This document shows, one piece after another, positions 24,888-33,128 of a stretch of 64,000 bases of DNA. This DNA comes from Pseudonocardia sp. MH-G8. Its GTDB lineage: Bacteria; Actinomycetota; Actinomycetes; Mycobacteriales; Pseudonocardiaceae. The position numbers and the translations under genes are program-made. The DNA is taken from NCBI RefSeq assembly GCF_002262885.1, contig NZ_NKYF01000001.1, forward strand, positions 310,001 through 374,000, read 5' to 3'. The notes under the pieces were generated by a model, which saw only the letters and a list, made by a program, of their open reading frames with translations, ran no database searches and was not told where the DNA came from. Position 1 is the first letter of the stretch; each line of letters opens with the position of its first letter.

Positions 24888-26307
24888 GGATGACGATAAC
24901 GCCGTGCAGCGCGTTATCCAAGATCTGCGACGGGCAGCGGCCGCGGGCGTCGGCACCCGGCTGCCGTCGGTCCGCGAGCTGACGGCGCGGCACCGCGCCT
25001 CCCCCGCCACGGTGGCCCGCGCGACGCGACGCCTGGTCGCCGAGGGCCTCGTCGAGGCCGTGCCCGGTCGAGGTGTGTTCGTCGTCGCCCCGGCAGCGAT
25101 CCCGCCGCCGTCGGACCTGTCCTGGCAGGCCGTCGCGCTCGGGGCGCGGCCCGGCGGGGAGGAAGCGGTGCAGGCCCTGCTCGCCGTACCGGCGCCCGGG
25201 GCGATCGCGCTGTCGTCCGGTTACCTCGACACGACGCTGCAACCGACCGCCCCGCTGGGTGCGGCGCTGGCCCGGGCCGCACGCCGGCCCGGCGCCTGGG
25301 ACCGCGGCCCCGCGCAGGGCGATGCCGAGCTGCGCGCGTGGTTCGCACGCGAGTGCGGAGGGCTCCTGGACGCCGACGACATCATCATCTGCCCGGGCGG
25401 GCAGGCCGCCCTGTCCACGGCGATCCGCGCCCTGACCGCGCCGGGCGAGGCCGTCCTGGTGGAGTCGCCCACCTACGTGGGCGCGCTGGCCGCGGCACGG
25501 GCGGCCGGTCGCCAGGTGGTTCCCGTCCCGGCCGACGCGGACGGTGTCCGACCGGACCTGCTGGCCGCGGCGCTCGACCGCACCGGGGCGCGGTTGTTCT
25601 ACTGCCAGCCGCTGTACGCCAACCCGCACGGCGCCGTCCTGGCGCCGCAGCGCCGCGCCGCCGTGATGAGCGCGGTCCGCAGCGCGGGAGCGTTCCTCCT
25701 GGAGGACGACTACGCCCGCGACCTGAGCATCGACGCGGATCCTCCGCCCCCGCTGGCCGCCGACGACGCCGACGGCCACGTCGTCCACCTGAGGTCGCTC
25801 ACCAAGCCGGCCGCTCCCGGGCTGCGCGTCGCCGCGCTCGGCGCCCGCGGGCCGGCCGGGATGCGGCTGCGCTCGGCGCGCGTCCTCGACGACTTCTTCG
25901 TCGCCGGGCCGCTGCAGCACGCCGCCCTGGACCTGGTCACATCACCCGCCTGGCACCGGCACCGTCGCACGGTGCGGACGGCGCTGCGCACGCGACGCGA
26001 CGCCCTGCTGTCGGCCCTGCGCCGGCACACCCCGGACCTGCAGCCGACCGCCGTGCCGCGCGGCGGCTTGCACCTGTGGGTGCGCCTGCCGCCCACCGTC
26101 GACGAAGCCGACCTGGTGACCGCCGCGGCCGCCGAGCAGGTGGTCGTGTTCCCCGGCCATCCGTGGTTCGCCGCCGAGCCGCCGGCCGCGTTCCTGCGGC
26201 TGACCTACGCCGCGGCGCCTCCCGCGTTGCTCGACGAGGGGGCGCGCCGGCTGGCGCGCGCCCTGGCGGGCCTCGGCCACGGCACGGGGCGCGCGCCCGG
26301 CGGGTGA
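24886..26307 (+). CDS. MocR family regulator (GntR HTH fused to aminotransferase domain)
   Basis: 473 residues from ATG 24886; GTG 24904 is an alternative. An N-terminal GntR winged helix (TRLPSVRELTARHRASPATV, ARATRRLVAEGLVEAVPGRGVFVV) is followed by a fold-type I aminotransferase domain (ICPGGQAALSTAIRALTAPG, FLLEDDYARD, and SLTKPAAPGLRVAALG with the PLP-Lys). Such proteins sense PLP or amino acids. It diverges from an EamA transporter, a common MocR target, and a 24-bp dyad at 24895-24918 lies across its own first codons. Confidence 0.9.
   Translation: MDDDNAVQRVIQDLRRAAAAGVGTRLPSVRELTARHRASPATVARATRRLVAEGLVEAVPGRGVFVVAPAAIPPPSDLSWQAVALGARPGGEEAVQALLAVPAPGAIALSSGYLDTTLQPTAPLGAALARAARRPGAWDRGPAQGDAELRAWFARECGGLLDADDIIICPGGQAALSTAIRALTAPGEAVLVESPTYVGALAAARAAGRQVVPVPADADGVRPDLLAAALDRTGARLFYCQPLYANPHGAVLAPQRRAAVMSAVRSAGAFLLEDDYARDLSIDADPPPPLAADDADGHVVHLRSLTKPAAPGLRVAALGARGPAGMRLRSARVLDDFFVAGPLQHAALDLVTSPAWHRHRRTVRTALRTRRDALLSALRRHTPDLQPTAVPRGGLHLWVRLPPTVDEADLVTAAAAEQVVVFPGHPWFAAEPPAAFLRLTYAAAPPALLDEGARRLARALAGLGHGTGRAPGG
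24895..24918. promoter_or_regulatory. 24-bp dyad at the MocR/EamA divergent starts
   Basis: GATAACGC (24895-24902), 8-bp spacer, GCGTTATC (24911-24918): perfect 8-bp arms. It lies 7-30 bp inside the MocR start and just upstream of the EamA start on the other strand, a good place for an autoregulating MocR dimer to act. Confidence 0.6.
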
Positions 26308-26404
26308 GGGCCGGCACGAACTGATCACTCCGAGACGCACACAAGCGCTGCGACCACAACGCTCAGGTGCGACTCGACGCGGTCAACGGCCGGTCCGGGG
26401 ACTG

Positions 26405-26930
26405 CGCTCACACGACCGGTGGGGTTGCAGCGATCCACCAGCCGGCCAGGACGAGGTAGCCGCCCCCGAGCAGGACGCCGCCGAAGAGCTCTTCCGCACG
26501 CGCGCGCCCGACGACGTGACCGTGGACGACATCGCCGCCCGGGCCGGGATCGCGGTCGGCTCCCTCTACAACCACTTCGGCTCGAAGGCCGGGCTGCAGG
26601 CAGCGGTCGTCGAGAACGCGTTGCAGGCCGCGGATGCTGGCGTTCCCCGGCGCCCCCGGCCAGTACCCCGCAGGCCACGAGCTGGCCGAACGCCTCGCCC
26701 GTTCCGTCGACGAGCAGAACCGGCGTCTGGCCGCCGTGCTCCGCCGGGACGTCGACGCGGGCGAGCTGGCCCCCGTGGACCCCGAAGCGGTCGCCACGGC
26801 CCTGTGGGCGAGCTGGAACGGCATCATCAGCCTGCACTGGCGCCCCGACACGCTGCGCCGCGACGAGGCGGACCTGCGCGAGCTGCTGACGACGGCAACC
26901 CAGATGATCGGCGAAGGTCTACTCCCCCGC
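26405..26930 (+). pseudogene. TetR family regulator remnant
   Basis: TetR helix-turn-helix coding is clear at 26470-26630: AAEELFRTRAPDDVTVDDIA, then GIAVGSLYNHFGSKAGLQAA. No start codon precedes it in this frame. Near 26625-26640 the frame shifts by +1 and continues as MLAFPGAPGQYPAGHELAER, LARSVDEQNRRLAAVLRRDV and ALWASWNGIISLHWRPD, ending in a typical TetR C-terminus near 26930. No stop follows until well inside the antisense of the nitrile hydratase gene. Missing start, frameshift and missing stop make it inactive. Confidence 0.8.
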
Positions 26931-26956
26931 AGCAGCCAGGCAGGGCACCGGAGCAC

Positions 26957-27544
26957 CTACACCGCTGCCGTTCCGATCAGGCCCTCCCGCGTCACCAGCG
27001 TGGCCAGCTCGGGCTCGCCCAGGCCGTCGGTGCCCGCCGGGCGCAGGGGCAGCACCATGTGCCTGCTCTCGGCGCTGGTGTCGTGCACGACGATCTCGGT
27101 GTCCGCGGGCAGCACCAGGCCGAACTCCTCCAGCACAGCGCGCGGCTCCCGGACCACGCGCGCCCGGTACGCCTCGCTCTTGTACCAGGACGGTGACGGC
27201 CCGAGCAGGGCGATCGGGTAGCACGAGCACAGCGTGCAGACGAGGACGTGGTGCCGCTCCGCCGTGTTCGGCAGGACGGTGAACCGCTGCGGCTGGGGCC
27301 CGGCGCTCATCGACAGACCGAGCTCGACGAGCGCCGCGTTCGCGTCGGCCTGCAGCCGCTCGCGGAAGGCGGGGTCGACCCACGCGCGGGCCACGACCCG
27401 CGCGCCGTTCGCCGGCGACCCCGACAGGACCTGCCCGATGATGCCGTCGAGCTGCTCGTCACTGGTGAGCCCCGCGGCGATCAACCGCTCCTCGAGCCGC
27501 CGCACCCGCACCGCGACCTCGGAACTCGCGTGTCGCCCACTCAT
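26957..27544 (-). CDS. Cobalt-type nitrile hydratase alpha subunit (or thiocyanate-hydrolase-like gamma)
   Basis: 195 residues. ATG 27544 overlaps the stop of the upstream beta fragment (ATGA). The metal-binding claw VCTLCSCYP is intact; Thr between the first two Cys is typical of non-corrin cobalt rather than iron enzymes. Other family segments are SPSWYKSEAYRARVVREPRAV and HMVLPLRPAGTDGL. The enzyme hydrates nitriles to amides; thiocyanate hydrolase gamma shares the same motif. No separate activator gene or amidase lies beside it. Confidence 0.9.
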   Translation of the reverse strand: MSGRHASSEVAVRVRRLEERLIAAGLTSDEQLDGIIGQVLSGSPANGARVVARAWVDPAFRERLQADANAALVELGLSMSAGPQPQRFTVLPNTAERHHVLVCTLCSCYPIALLGPSPSWYKSEAYRARVVREPRAVLEEFGLVLPADTEIVVHDTSAESRHMVLPLRPAGTDGLGEPELATLVTREGLIGTAAV

Positions 27545-27822
27545 GCCACGACCTCCAGGTAGGACTCCCACAACTCCACCTGCACCCAGTGCCCGCCCGG
27601 AGGCCCCCACAGGTCCGCGGCCGGGAACCGGACCAGGTACACCGGCTCCACCCGCGGCTGCGCGAACGCCCGGGCCCGGTCGTCGGCCAGCGGCCACGTC
27701 CCCTGCACCTGCACCACCTCGCCGACGTGCCCCCGGGCGTACCGGGGCACCCGCGTGTGGTGAGGCGGGTCCACCGCCGTGGCGCGCACGCGGTCCCCCA
27801 CGGCGAACCGCGTCTCAGGCAT
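27541..27822 (-). CDS. Nitrile hydratase beta subunit, C-terminal half (SH3-like)
   Basis: 93 residues corresponding to the C-terminal barrel of nitrile hydratase beta: RFAVGDRVRATAVDPPHHTR, PRYARGHVGEVVQVQG, YLVRFPAADLWG and a terminal ELWESYLE. It is a separate gene, overlapping its upstream N-terminal half by 8 bp and the alpha gene by 4 bp. Splitting beta in two is the arrangement of thiocyanate hydrolase and of some small actinobacterial nitrile hydratases. Confidence 0.88.
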   Translation of the reverse strand: MPETRFAVGDRVRATAVDPPHHTRVPRYARGHVGEVVQVQGTWPLADDRARAFAQPRVEPVYLVRFPAADLWGPPGGHWVQVELWESYLEVVA

Positions 27823-28072
27823 CGGGCACCGCCGTCAACGTCTCCACGGCGTGGAGCCAGCGCTCGTAGTAGGACGCCGCGAGGTACTCCGCGGGCGGCA
27901 TCCGCTCGATCGCGTCGCGGAACTGGTCGAGGTTGTAGACCCCGCTGCGCAGCATCGCGACGTTGAGCGCGTACACGCGCGCCTCCCAGTCGGCGTGGAA
28001 CGGCGGCTCGTCCTGCTCGACGGCCACCGCCCCGAACCCGGACTGCCCACCGACGTCGTTGACCCGCGACAT
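27815..28072 (-). CDS. Nitrile hydratase beta subunit, N-terminal half
   Basis: 85 residues beginning MSRVNDVGGQSGFGAV and continuing FHADWEARVYALNVAM, the exact opening pattern of nitrile hydratase beta subunits (M-x-x-x-H/N-D-x-GG-x-x-G-F-G). It ends in EYLAASYYERWLHAVETLT. ATG 28072 is set by this alignment; GAGG abuts it directly, so initiation may be leaderless. First gene of the three-gene enzyme. Confidence 0.87.
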   Translation of the reverse strand: MSRVNDVGGQSGFGAVAVEQDEPPFHADWEARVYALNVAMLRSGVYNLDQFRDAIERMPPAEYLAASYYERWLHAVETLTAVPDA

Positions 28073-28191
28073 CCTCGGGACTCTAGCCTTGACCACGAAC
28101 GTGCACCGGGTGATGCAGCGGCCGGCCCTCGGCCAGCCCGCCACACCCCCTCTCCGCCCACCGCCACCCGTCCATGGCCAGAAGTGCCCCA

Positions 28192-29061
28192 CTAGGCATT
28201 GTCGAGCACCTCGCGCAGCCGCGCGGCGAAGGCGTCCGGTTCGCCCTGCCCCCCGTACTCGCCGCCCAGGAACCCGGCGTGGTCGCCGGGGAAGACGACG
28301 GGCTCGGTCCCGATCCCCGCCGCGACCGCGTCCGCGCCGCGCGCCGCCATCGTCTGGCCGGAGCCCTCGCCGCGGGCCGCGACGATGCGGGTGGGGGTGA
28401 CCCGCAGCGCCTCCAGGTCGGGCCGGTAGCCGGTGCAGCCACGCAGGTTCTGCCCGAGGAGGGCGTCGTCACGGCTGCCGTCGTCCTCGACCGGCAGGCC
28501 GAACTGCGCCGGGTCGGCCGGCGGGTACTCGTAGTTGTCGGGCAACTCGCCGTCGTGGCTGACGAGGAGGATGAACTTCGCCATCGCCGGGCCCTGCCCG
28601 TCCCGCTGGTAGGTCCGGTACATGTCCTCGATGGCCGCGGCGAGGGCCTCGCGGTCGGGCAGCATCGTGGCCAGCGGCGGCTCGTGCGCCACCAGCGTGC
28701 ACACCTGCTCCCCGTGCGCCGCCACCCAGGCCAGCGCGTTGACCGCGCCACCGCTGCTGGCGAGCACGTCCACCGGTCCGTCGCCGATCGCCTCGACGAC
28801 CCGCCGCAGGTCACCGGCGTGGACGTCGGGCGTGATCTCGCCGTGGCCGTCGGTGCGCGCGCTCCGCGCCGTGCCCCGCGGGTCGTAGGTGACGACCTGG
28901 CGGTCGGTGAAGTGGCGGGCGAGGGTGGTGAACCCGGTGGCGTCCATCGGGGAGCCGATGAGCAGCAGCGGCGTGCCCGCGCTCAGGTCCCCGTGCACGT
29001 CGAAGGTGATGGTGGCGCCGGGGGCGTCGAGGGTGTGGGTGGTCGTGGTGGCAGCGGTCAT
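28192..29061 (-). CDS. Alpha/beta hydrolase
   Basis: 289 residues; ATG 29061 is preferred over an upstream GTG because GGAG precedes it. Fold markers: LLLIGSPMDATGF near the oxyanion strand, VTYDPRGTARSARTD, nucleophile elbow LASSGGAVNAL (Ser in A-S-S-G-G) and the late His in GDHAGFLGGEYGG. The active site looks complete. It lies 120 bp upstream of the nitrile hydratase genes in the same direction, but no functional link can be read from sequence. Confidence 0.87.
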   Translation of the reverse strand: MTAATTTTHTLDAPGATITFDVHGDLSAGTPLLLIGSPMDATGFTTLARHFTDRQVVTYDPRGTARSARTDGHGEITPDVHAGDLRRVVEAIGDGPVDVLASSGGAVNALAWVAAHGEQVCTLVAHEPPLATMLPDREALAAAIEDMYRTYQRDGQGPAMAKFILLVSHDGELPDNYEYPPADPAQFGLPVEDDGSRDDALLGQNLRGCTGYRPDLEALRVTPTRIVAARGEGSGQTMAARGADAVAAGIGTEPVVFPGDHAGFLGGEYGGQGEPDAFAARLREVLDNA

Positions 29062-29192
29062 CGGTCGGCTCCAGGGTGCGCAGTGGTGTGCCGCACTGTG
29101 GACCACCGCGGCGCCCTCGACTCATCGGTCGCCGCGGACGTGTCGACCCGAGCCCGGCGGAGGTCCGGCCGATGCCTGGAGCCCGCCCGCGC

Positions 29193-29732
29193 TCAGCGCG
29201 TGTGGGCGAGCCTGGGCGCAGGCACCACCGGTTCCTCGACGGCGGCCGCGAGGAGCAGCTCGAGCTGGGTCTGGAACCGGGGCGACGCGGACGCGTCGTG
29301 CGCCGGCGCACTGAACGCTGTCGCTGTCGCTGTCGAGCGACGGCAGAGCAAACGGGCCAGGACCAGGTCGGCGCTGGGGCTGAGCACCGGGGTGCGTCCC
29401 ATCCCGGCCAGCTGCAGCGGCCGGCACACGGCGCGGTGGTCGGCCGTCAGGTGCACGCGGACACCCACCCGTGCGGCGCGGCGGAGCAGCTCCCGCAGCA
29501 CGCGCAGGCCGTTCGCACCCAGGTAGGTGACGTCGGTGAGATCGAGGACGACGTGGCAGGCGCGGCGGTACTGCTGCCCGACCCGCTCGGCCAGTACCGG
29601 CGCAGCCGCGGCGTCGAGAGCGCCTGCGACCCGCACGACCACCACGTCGGGCACCGGAGCGTGCAACCGCACGTCCACCGGCTCCGGCACCTGGGTGCAA
29701 TCGCGCGGCAGCCACTCGGTCACGTGCGTCAT
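29193..29732 (-). CDS. STAS domain protein (anti-sigma factor antagonist-like)
   Basis: 179 residues. A STAS domain occupies about residues 20-120: VVVVRVAGALDAAAAPVLAE, then VVLDLTDVTYLGANGLRVLREL. The position of the phosphorylated Ser of SpoIIAA-like antagonists, normally DS/GS before the [SA]GL motif, is Ala here (LGANGL), so regulation by a serine kinase is unlikely. The 60-residue C-terminal tail is Ala/Thr-rich. No anti-sigma partner is adjacent. Confidence 0.83.
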   Translation of the reverse strand: MTHVTEWLPRDCTQVPEPVDVRLHAPVPDVVVVRVAGALDAAAAPVLAERVGQQYRRACHVVLDLTDVTYLGANGLRVLRELLRRAARVGVRVHLTADHRAVCRPLQLAGMGRTPVLSPSADLVLARLLCRRSTATATAFSAPAHDASASPRFQTQLELLLAAAVEEPVVPAPRLAHTR

Positions 29733-29843
29733 CGCGCCTCATCCCTCGTCCGTCGGCGGCCCCCGTCCCCCCGAGGACCGTGGCACAAACGCACGCGATG
29801 GGCAACGCTCCGGATCGATTCGATCACGGAACGGAGTCACATC

Positions 29844-30770
29844 TCACGCCAACAGGGCGACCACCCCGAACAGGACCGGGACGCTCACGAGCGTCGTGGT
29901 CCACGCTGCGTCCCGGCTGAGGGCCACCCCCTGGTCGAACCGGACCGCGTAGCCGAACACGTTCTGCGCGGTCGGCAGCGCCGCGCACACCACCACGGCG
30001 AGCAGCGCGTGCCCCTCCAGGCCGAGGACGAGGCCCGCGAGCAGGGCCAGCACGGGGTGCACGATGTTCTTGAGGAGCAGGACCGTCGTCAGCAGGGGTG
30101 CGGTGGCCCCGGCACCCGGGCGCTGCGCCTCGCACAGCGAGATCCCGAACGCCAGCAGCATGCCGGGCACCGCCAGGTCCGCGATGAGCTCGATCGGGGC
30201 GAGCACCGGCGCCGGGGGCATCCATCCCGTCGCCGACACGACGATCCCGGCACCCGTGGCCAGGGCGATCGGGTTGCGCAGTGGCGCGGTCAGCGCCCGT
30301 GCCAGGTTCGGGCGTCGGCCGTTCGCCCGCTCCGCCAGCACGTCGAGCACCGTGGTGAAGAGCGGCGTGAGCACCGCGAGCTGGAACAGCAGCACCGGCG
30401 CCACCTCGGCGGCGTCCCCGAGCACGTAGGTGGCGATCGGCAGGCCGAGGTTGCCCGCGTTGACGTACCCGCTCGCCATCGCCCCCACCGCCGTCTCCGC
30501 CGCGGGTCGGCGCAGCAGGAGCCCCACGGGGATGTAGAGCAGGCAGGCCAGCACGCTCGTCACCGCCGTGACGACCAGGGCGGAGGAGAAGACGGCGCCC
30601 ACATCGGCCCGAGCCAGCGTGACGAACAGCAGCGCGGGGGACGCGACGAAGAACGCCGCACGGGAGAGCACGTGGGTGGCGGTCGGGCCGAGCACGCCCG
30701 CCCGCCCGACGACGAAACCGACCGCGACGACGACCCCGATGACGACGAACCCGTCGATCACGCCGTTCAC
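29844..30770 (-). CDS. AEC (auxin efflux carrier) family transporter
   Basis: 308 residues from GTG 30770 (GTG 30761 possible). Ten hydrophobic helices in two five-helix halves, with the AEC motifs SGYVNAGNLGLPIATYVLG (first half, Asn-Pro break) and VCAALPTAQNVFGYAVRFD (second half). These carriers move small carboxylates, malonate or auxin-like acids. It starts 40 bp downstream of the cation efflux gene. Confidence 0.88.
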   Translation of the reverse strand: MNGVIDGFVVIGVVVAVGFVVGRAGVLGPTATHVLSRAAFFVASPALLFVTLARADVGAVFSSALVVTAVTSVLACLLYIPVGLLLRRPAAETAVGAMASGYVNAGNLGLPIATYVLGDAAEVAPVLLFQLAVLTPLFTTVLDVLAERANGRRPNLARALTAPLRNPIALATGAGIVVSATGWMPPAPVLAPIELIADLAVPGMLLAFGISLCEAQRPGAGATAPLLTTVLLLKNIVHPVLALLAGLVLGLEGHALLAVVVCAALPTAQNVFGYAVRFDQGVALSRDAAWTTTLVSVPVLFGVVALLA

Positions 30771-30810
30771 GCTTCGGTCACGTCTGACCAGGGTATAGCT
30801 GTGACCTGGG

Positions 30811-31758
30811 TCAATCCGCGCCGGTGCCGCGCTTCGGCGCGGCCGGCTCCTCGCAACTCTCCTCGTGCCCGATGTGGGCGTGGTGCTCCACCTGCAGGGT
30901 GCTGTGCACCAGACCGAACCGCTCGCGCAACGTGCGCGCCGCGCGGTCCAGCACCGACCCGTCCCCGCACCCCCCGTGCCCGTCGACGCCGTCCAGCACG
31001 ACGTGGGCCGACACCGAGGGCTTCCGGTCGTTGATGGCCCACACGTGCAGGTCGTGCACGTCCGCCACGCCCGGGACGCCGCGCAGCGCGTCCTGCACCT
31101 CGGCCACGTCGATGCCGCGCGGAGCGCCCTCCAGCAACACGTGCCCGACCTCGCGGAGCAGCCCGACGGCACGCGGGAGGACCAGCGCCACGATGAACAG
31201 CGACGCCACGGTGTCGGCGTAGGGCCAGCCGGTGGTCAGCAGCAGCACGGCCGCCACCAGGACCCCGACCGATCCGAGCGCGTCGCCGAGCACGTGCAGC
31301 ATGGCCCCGCGCATGTTCATGTTGCGCCGGTCGCCGCCGGCGAGCACGAGCAGCGACACGACGTTGCCCACCAGCCCGAGGACGCCGATCACGAGCAGCG
31401 GCAGGCCCGGCACGTCGGCGGGTGTGAACAGCCGCTGCACGCCCTCCACCGCCACCCAGACCACGACAACCATCAGCGCGATGGCGTTGAGGCCCGCGAC
31501 GAGCACCTCGACGCGCCCGAGCCCGTAGGTGCGGCGCAGGCTGCTCGGCCGGGCCGCCAGCAGCGAGGCGACGAGCGCTGCGGCGAGCGCCCCCGCGTCG
31601 GTGAGCAGGTGCCCGAGGTCGGCCAGCAGCGCGAGCGATCCGCTCAGCGCGGCTCCCACCGCGCCCAGCACCGCCGTGAGCAGGGTGACCGCGAGGGCGA
31701 TGCCCAGCCGCTTCCGGTCACCCTCGGCGGAGTGACCGTGACCGTGCCCGTGGCCCAT
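30811..31758 (-). CDS. Cation diffusion facilitator (Zn/Co/Cd efflux)
   Basis: 315 residues. ATG 31758 gives the usual His-rich N-terminus (MGHGHGHGHSAEGD). Six helices carry the CDF metal site: ALLADLGHLLTDAGALAAAL (D-x-x-x-H/D type) and MLHVLGDALGSVGVLVAA (HxxxD). The cytosolic C-terminal domain ends in HHAHIGHEESCEEP. It exports zinc or related divalent metals by proton antiport. An inverted repeat at 31795-31814 sits just upstream. Confidence 0.92.
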   Translation of the reverse strand: MGHGHGHGHSAEGDRKRLGIALAVTLLTAVLGAVGAALSGSLALLADLGHLLTDAGALAAALVASLLAARPSSLRRTYGLGRVEVLVAGLNAIALMVVVVWVAVEGVQRLFTPADVPGLPLLVIGVLGLVGNVVSLLVLAGGDRRNMNMRGAMLHVLGDALGSVGVLVAAVLLLTTGWPYADTVASLFIVALVLPRAVGLLREVGHVLLEGAPRGIDVAEVQDALRGVPGVADVHDLHVWAINDRKPSVSAHVVLDGVDGHGGCGDGSVLDRAARTLRERFGLVHSTLQVEHHAHIGHEESCEEPAAPKRGTGAD

Positions 31759-31794
31759 GCCGCGCCCTCCGCTCACTGCCACCAACACATGGAA

Positions 31795-31814
31795 ACATGC
31801 GTACTTCTGCATGT
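31795..31814. promoter_or_regulatory. Inverted repeat upstream of the CDF gene
   Basis: ACATGC (31795-31800), 8-bp spacer, GCATGT (31809-31814), about 40-55 bp upstream of the CDF start. Position and symmetry fit an operator for a metal-responsive repressor; none is encoded nearby. Confidence 0.45.
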
Positions 31815-31860
31815 CTAGCACGGGACGGCGGTCCCGCGCAGGCGCGACGTGACCGTCCCC

Positions 31861-32451
31861 TCAGTCCTGCACGAGCTTCATCGAGATGTAGTGGCTGATA
31901 CCCGTGCGGCGGGTGTGCCGCACCTTCCTGCGCCGGTACTCGACGAAACCGAGCTTCGCGTAGACGTGCAGCGCAGCCGCGTTGGTGTCGGCGATGTCCT
32001 CCAGGACGTACTCGCGGTACCGGGGCATCGCGAGCAGATGGGCCAGGAGCGCGGTGGCCACGCCCTTGCCCTGGTGGTCGGATGCCGTGCCCACGAACTC
32101 GAGCGACGCGGCCCCGTCCGCGATGCCGGGCACGCCTCCCCGGAACTCCCGCGCGAACGCCGCCGCCGCGATCGTGCCCTTGACGAGGCCGAAGTGCCTG
32201 CGCAGCTCCCGACCCCGGGGTCGCACGCACTCCTGCCGCCCGTCGGTGCACGCGGCGATCCCGGCAGGCACCCCGTCGACCAGGGCCACGTGGAACAGGT
32301 CCAGGACCAGCATGTGCGCGAAGGCGTCGGCCAGCACCCCGACGTCCCGGGAGAAGTAGGCGAAGTCGGGCGCGAAGGCGTCGGCGTACACCTCGACGAC
32401 CTGCCGCCTGCCCCTGTCGTCGAGCGTGAGCGCAGGAACGATCTCAATCAT
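31861..32451 (-). CDS. GNAT family N-acetyltransferase
   Basis: 196 residues. The acetyl-CoA loop is EFVGTASDHQGKGVATALLA (Q-x-x-G-K/G-x-A), followed by the C-terminal NAAALHVYAKLGFVEYRRRK block typical of GNATs. Its start overlaps the end of the tetR gene by 8 bp, so the two are co-expressed. The substrate is unknown; a regulator-acetyltransferase pair suggests self-protection or drug modification. Confidence 0.9.
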   Translation of the reverse strand: MIEIVPALTLDDRGRRQVVEVYADAFAPDFAYFSRDVGVLADAFAHMLVLDLFHVALVDGVPAGIAACTDGRQECVRPRGRELRRHFGLVKGTIAAAAFAREFRGGVPGIADGAASLEFVGTASDHQGKGVATALLAHLLAMPRYREYVLEDIADTNAAALHVYAKLGFVEYRRRKVRHTRRTGISHYISMKLVQD

Positions 32452-33055
32452 CGGAGCCCTCCTCGATCAGCCAGCCGGCCAGCAGCGACGGGTGCGGCAC
32501 GGCGAGCCGGTCGCCCAGGGCGAGCTTCATCGTCGCCAGACCGCTCAGCGCGGCGAAGTAGCAGGTCGCCAGCTGCGCGGGGTCGCCGCGCCGGAACCGG
32601 CCGAGCTGCTGCCCCCGGACGATCAGGGCGACGGTGGCCTCGACCATCGCGACGTGCTGCGTGACGAGGTCCCGGACCGGCGCCGACCCGCCGGGCGCCG
32701 CGAACGCCTGGTTCATCAGCAGGAAGAACTCGGCGAACCCGCGCGTGCGGTCGACGTCCGCCACGAAGCCGGTGGTGAAGTCGCGCACGAGCGCGGCCGG
32801 CGAGCCGTCGCCGCGCAACCGTGCGGCGACGTCGCGAAGACCGTCGGCGGCCCCGACGACCAGCGCCGCGAACAGGTCGTCCTTCGTGGCGTAGTGGCGG
32901 TAGATCAGCCCTGTGCTGATCCCCGCCTCCCCGGCGATGTCACGCATGCTCGTGGCGGCGAAGCCGCGGTGCGCGAAGAGCCGCACCGCGGCGCTCTGCA
33001 CCTTCTCGAGCGTCGCCGCCCGCATGGCCTCGTACTGCTCGCCGGTCCTGGGCAC
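32444..33055 (-). CDS. TetR family transcriptional regulator
   Basis: 203 residues. GTG 33055 is chosen because GGGAG lies 5 bp upstream; another GTG at 33061 is too close to it. The helix-turn-helix is VQSAAVRLFAHRGFAATSMR, DIAGEAGISTGLIYRHYATKDDLFAAL. The rest is a helical ligand domain. It probably represses itself and the downstream acetyltransferase through the palindrome at 33075-33090. Confidence 0.9.
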   Translation of the reverse strand: MPRTGEQYEAMRAATLEKVQSAAVRLFAHRGFAATSMRDIAGEAGISTGLIYRHYATKDDLFAALVVGAADGLRDVAARLRGDGSPAALVRDFTTGFVADVDRTRGFAEFFLLMNQAFAAPGGSAPVRDLVTQHVAMVEATVALIVRGQQLGRFRRGDPAQLATCYFAALSGLATMKLALGDRLAVPHPSLLAGWLIEEGSDD

Positions 33056-33074
33056 TGGCACTCCCGAGGGTTGA

Positions 33075-33090
33075 ATGAACGATTGTTCAT
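33075..33090. promoter_or_regulatory. TetR operator
   Basis: ATGAAC-GATT-GTTCAT, perfect 6-bp arms, 20-35 bp upstream of the tetR start codon. This is the expected place and size for an autoregulatory TetR-type site. Confidence 0.7.
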
Positions 33091-33128
33091 CATATCCGGC
33101 TCGGGAGGGTTCCAGGAAGCGGCACGCG

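Noticed and set aside
26408..26490. Minus-strand peptide LFGGVLLGGGYLVLAGWW resembling a membrane helix
   Set aside because: It lies opposite the TetR remnant, is very short and has no start; a relic of a transporter cannot be shown.
31759..31821. Earlier ATG for the CDF gene at 31821
   Set aside because: It would place the inverted repeat 31795-31814 inside the gene and add residues unlike CDF N-termini; ATG 31758 gives the normal His-rich start.
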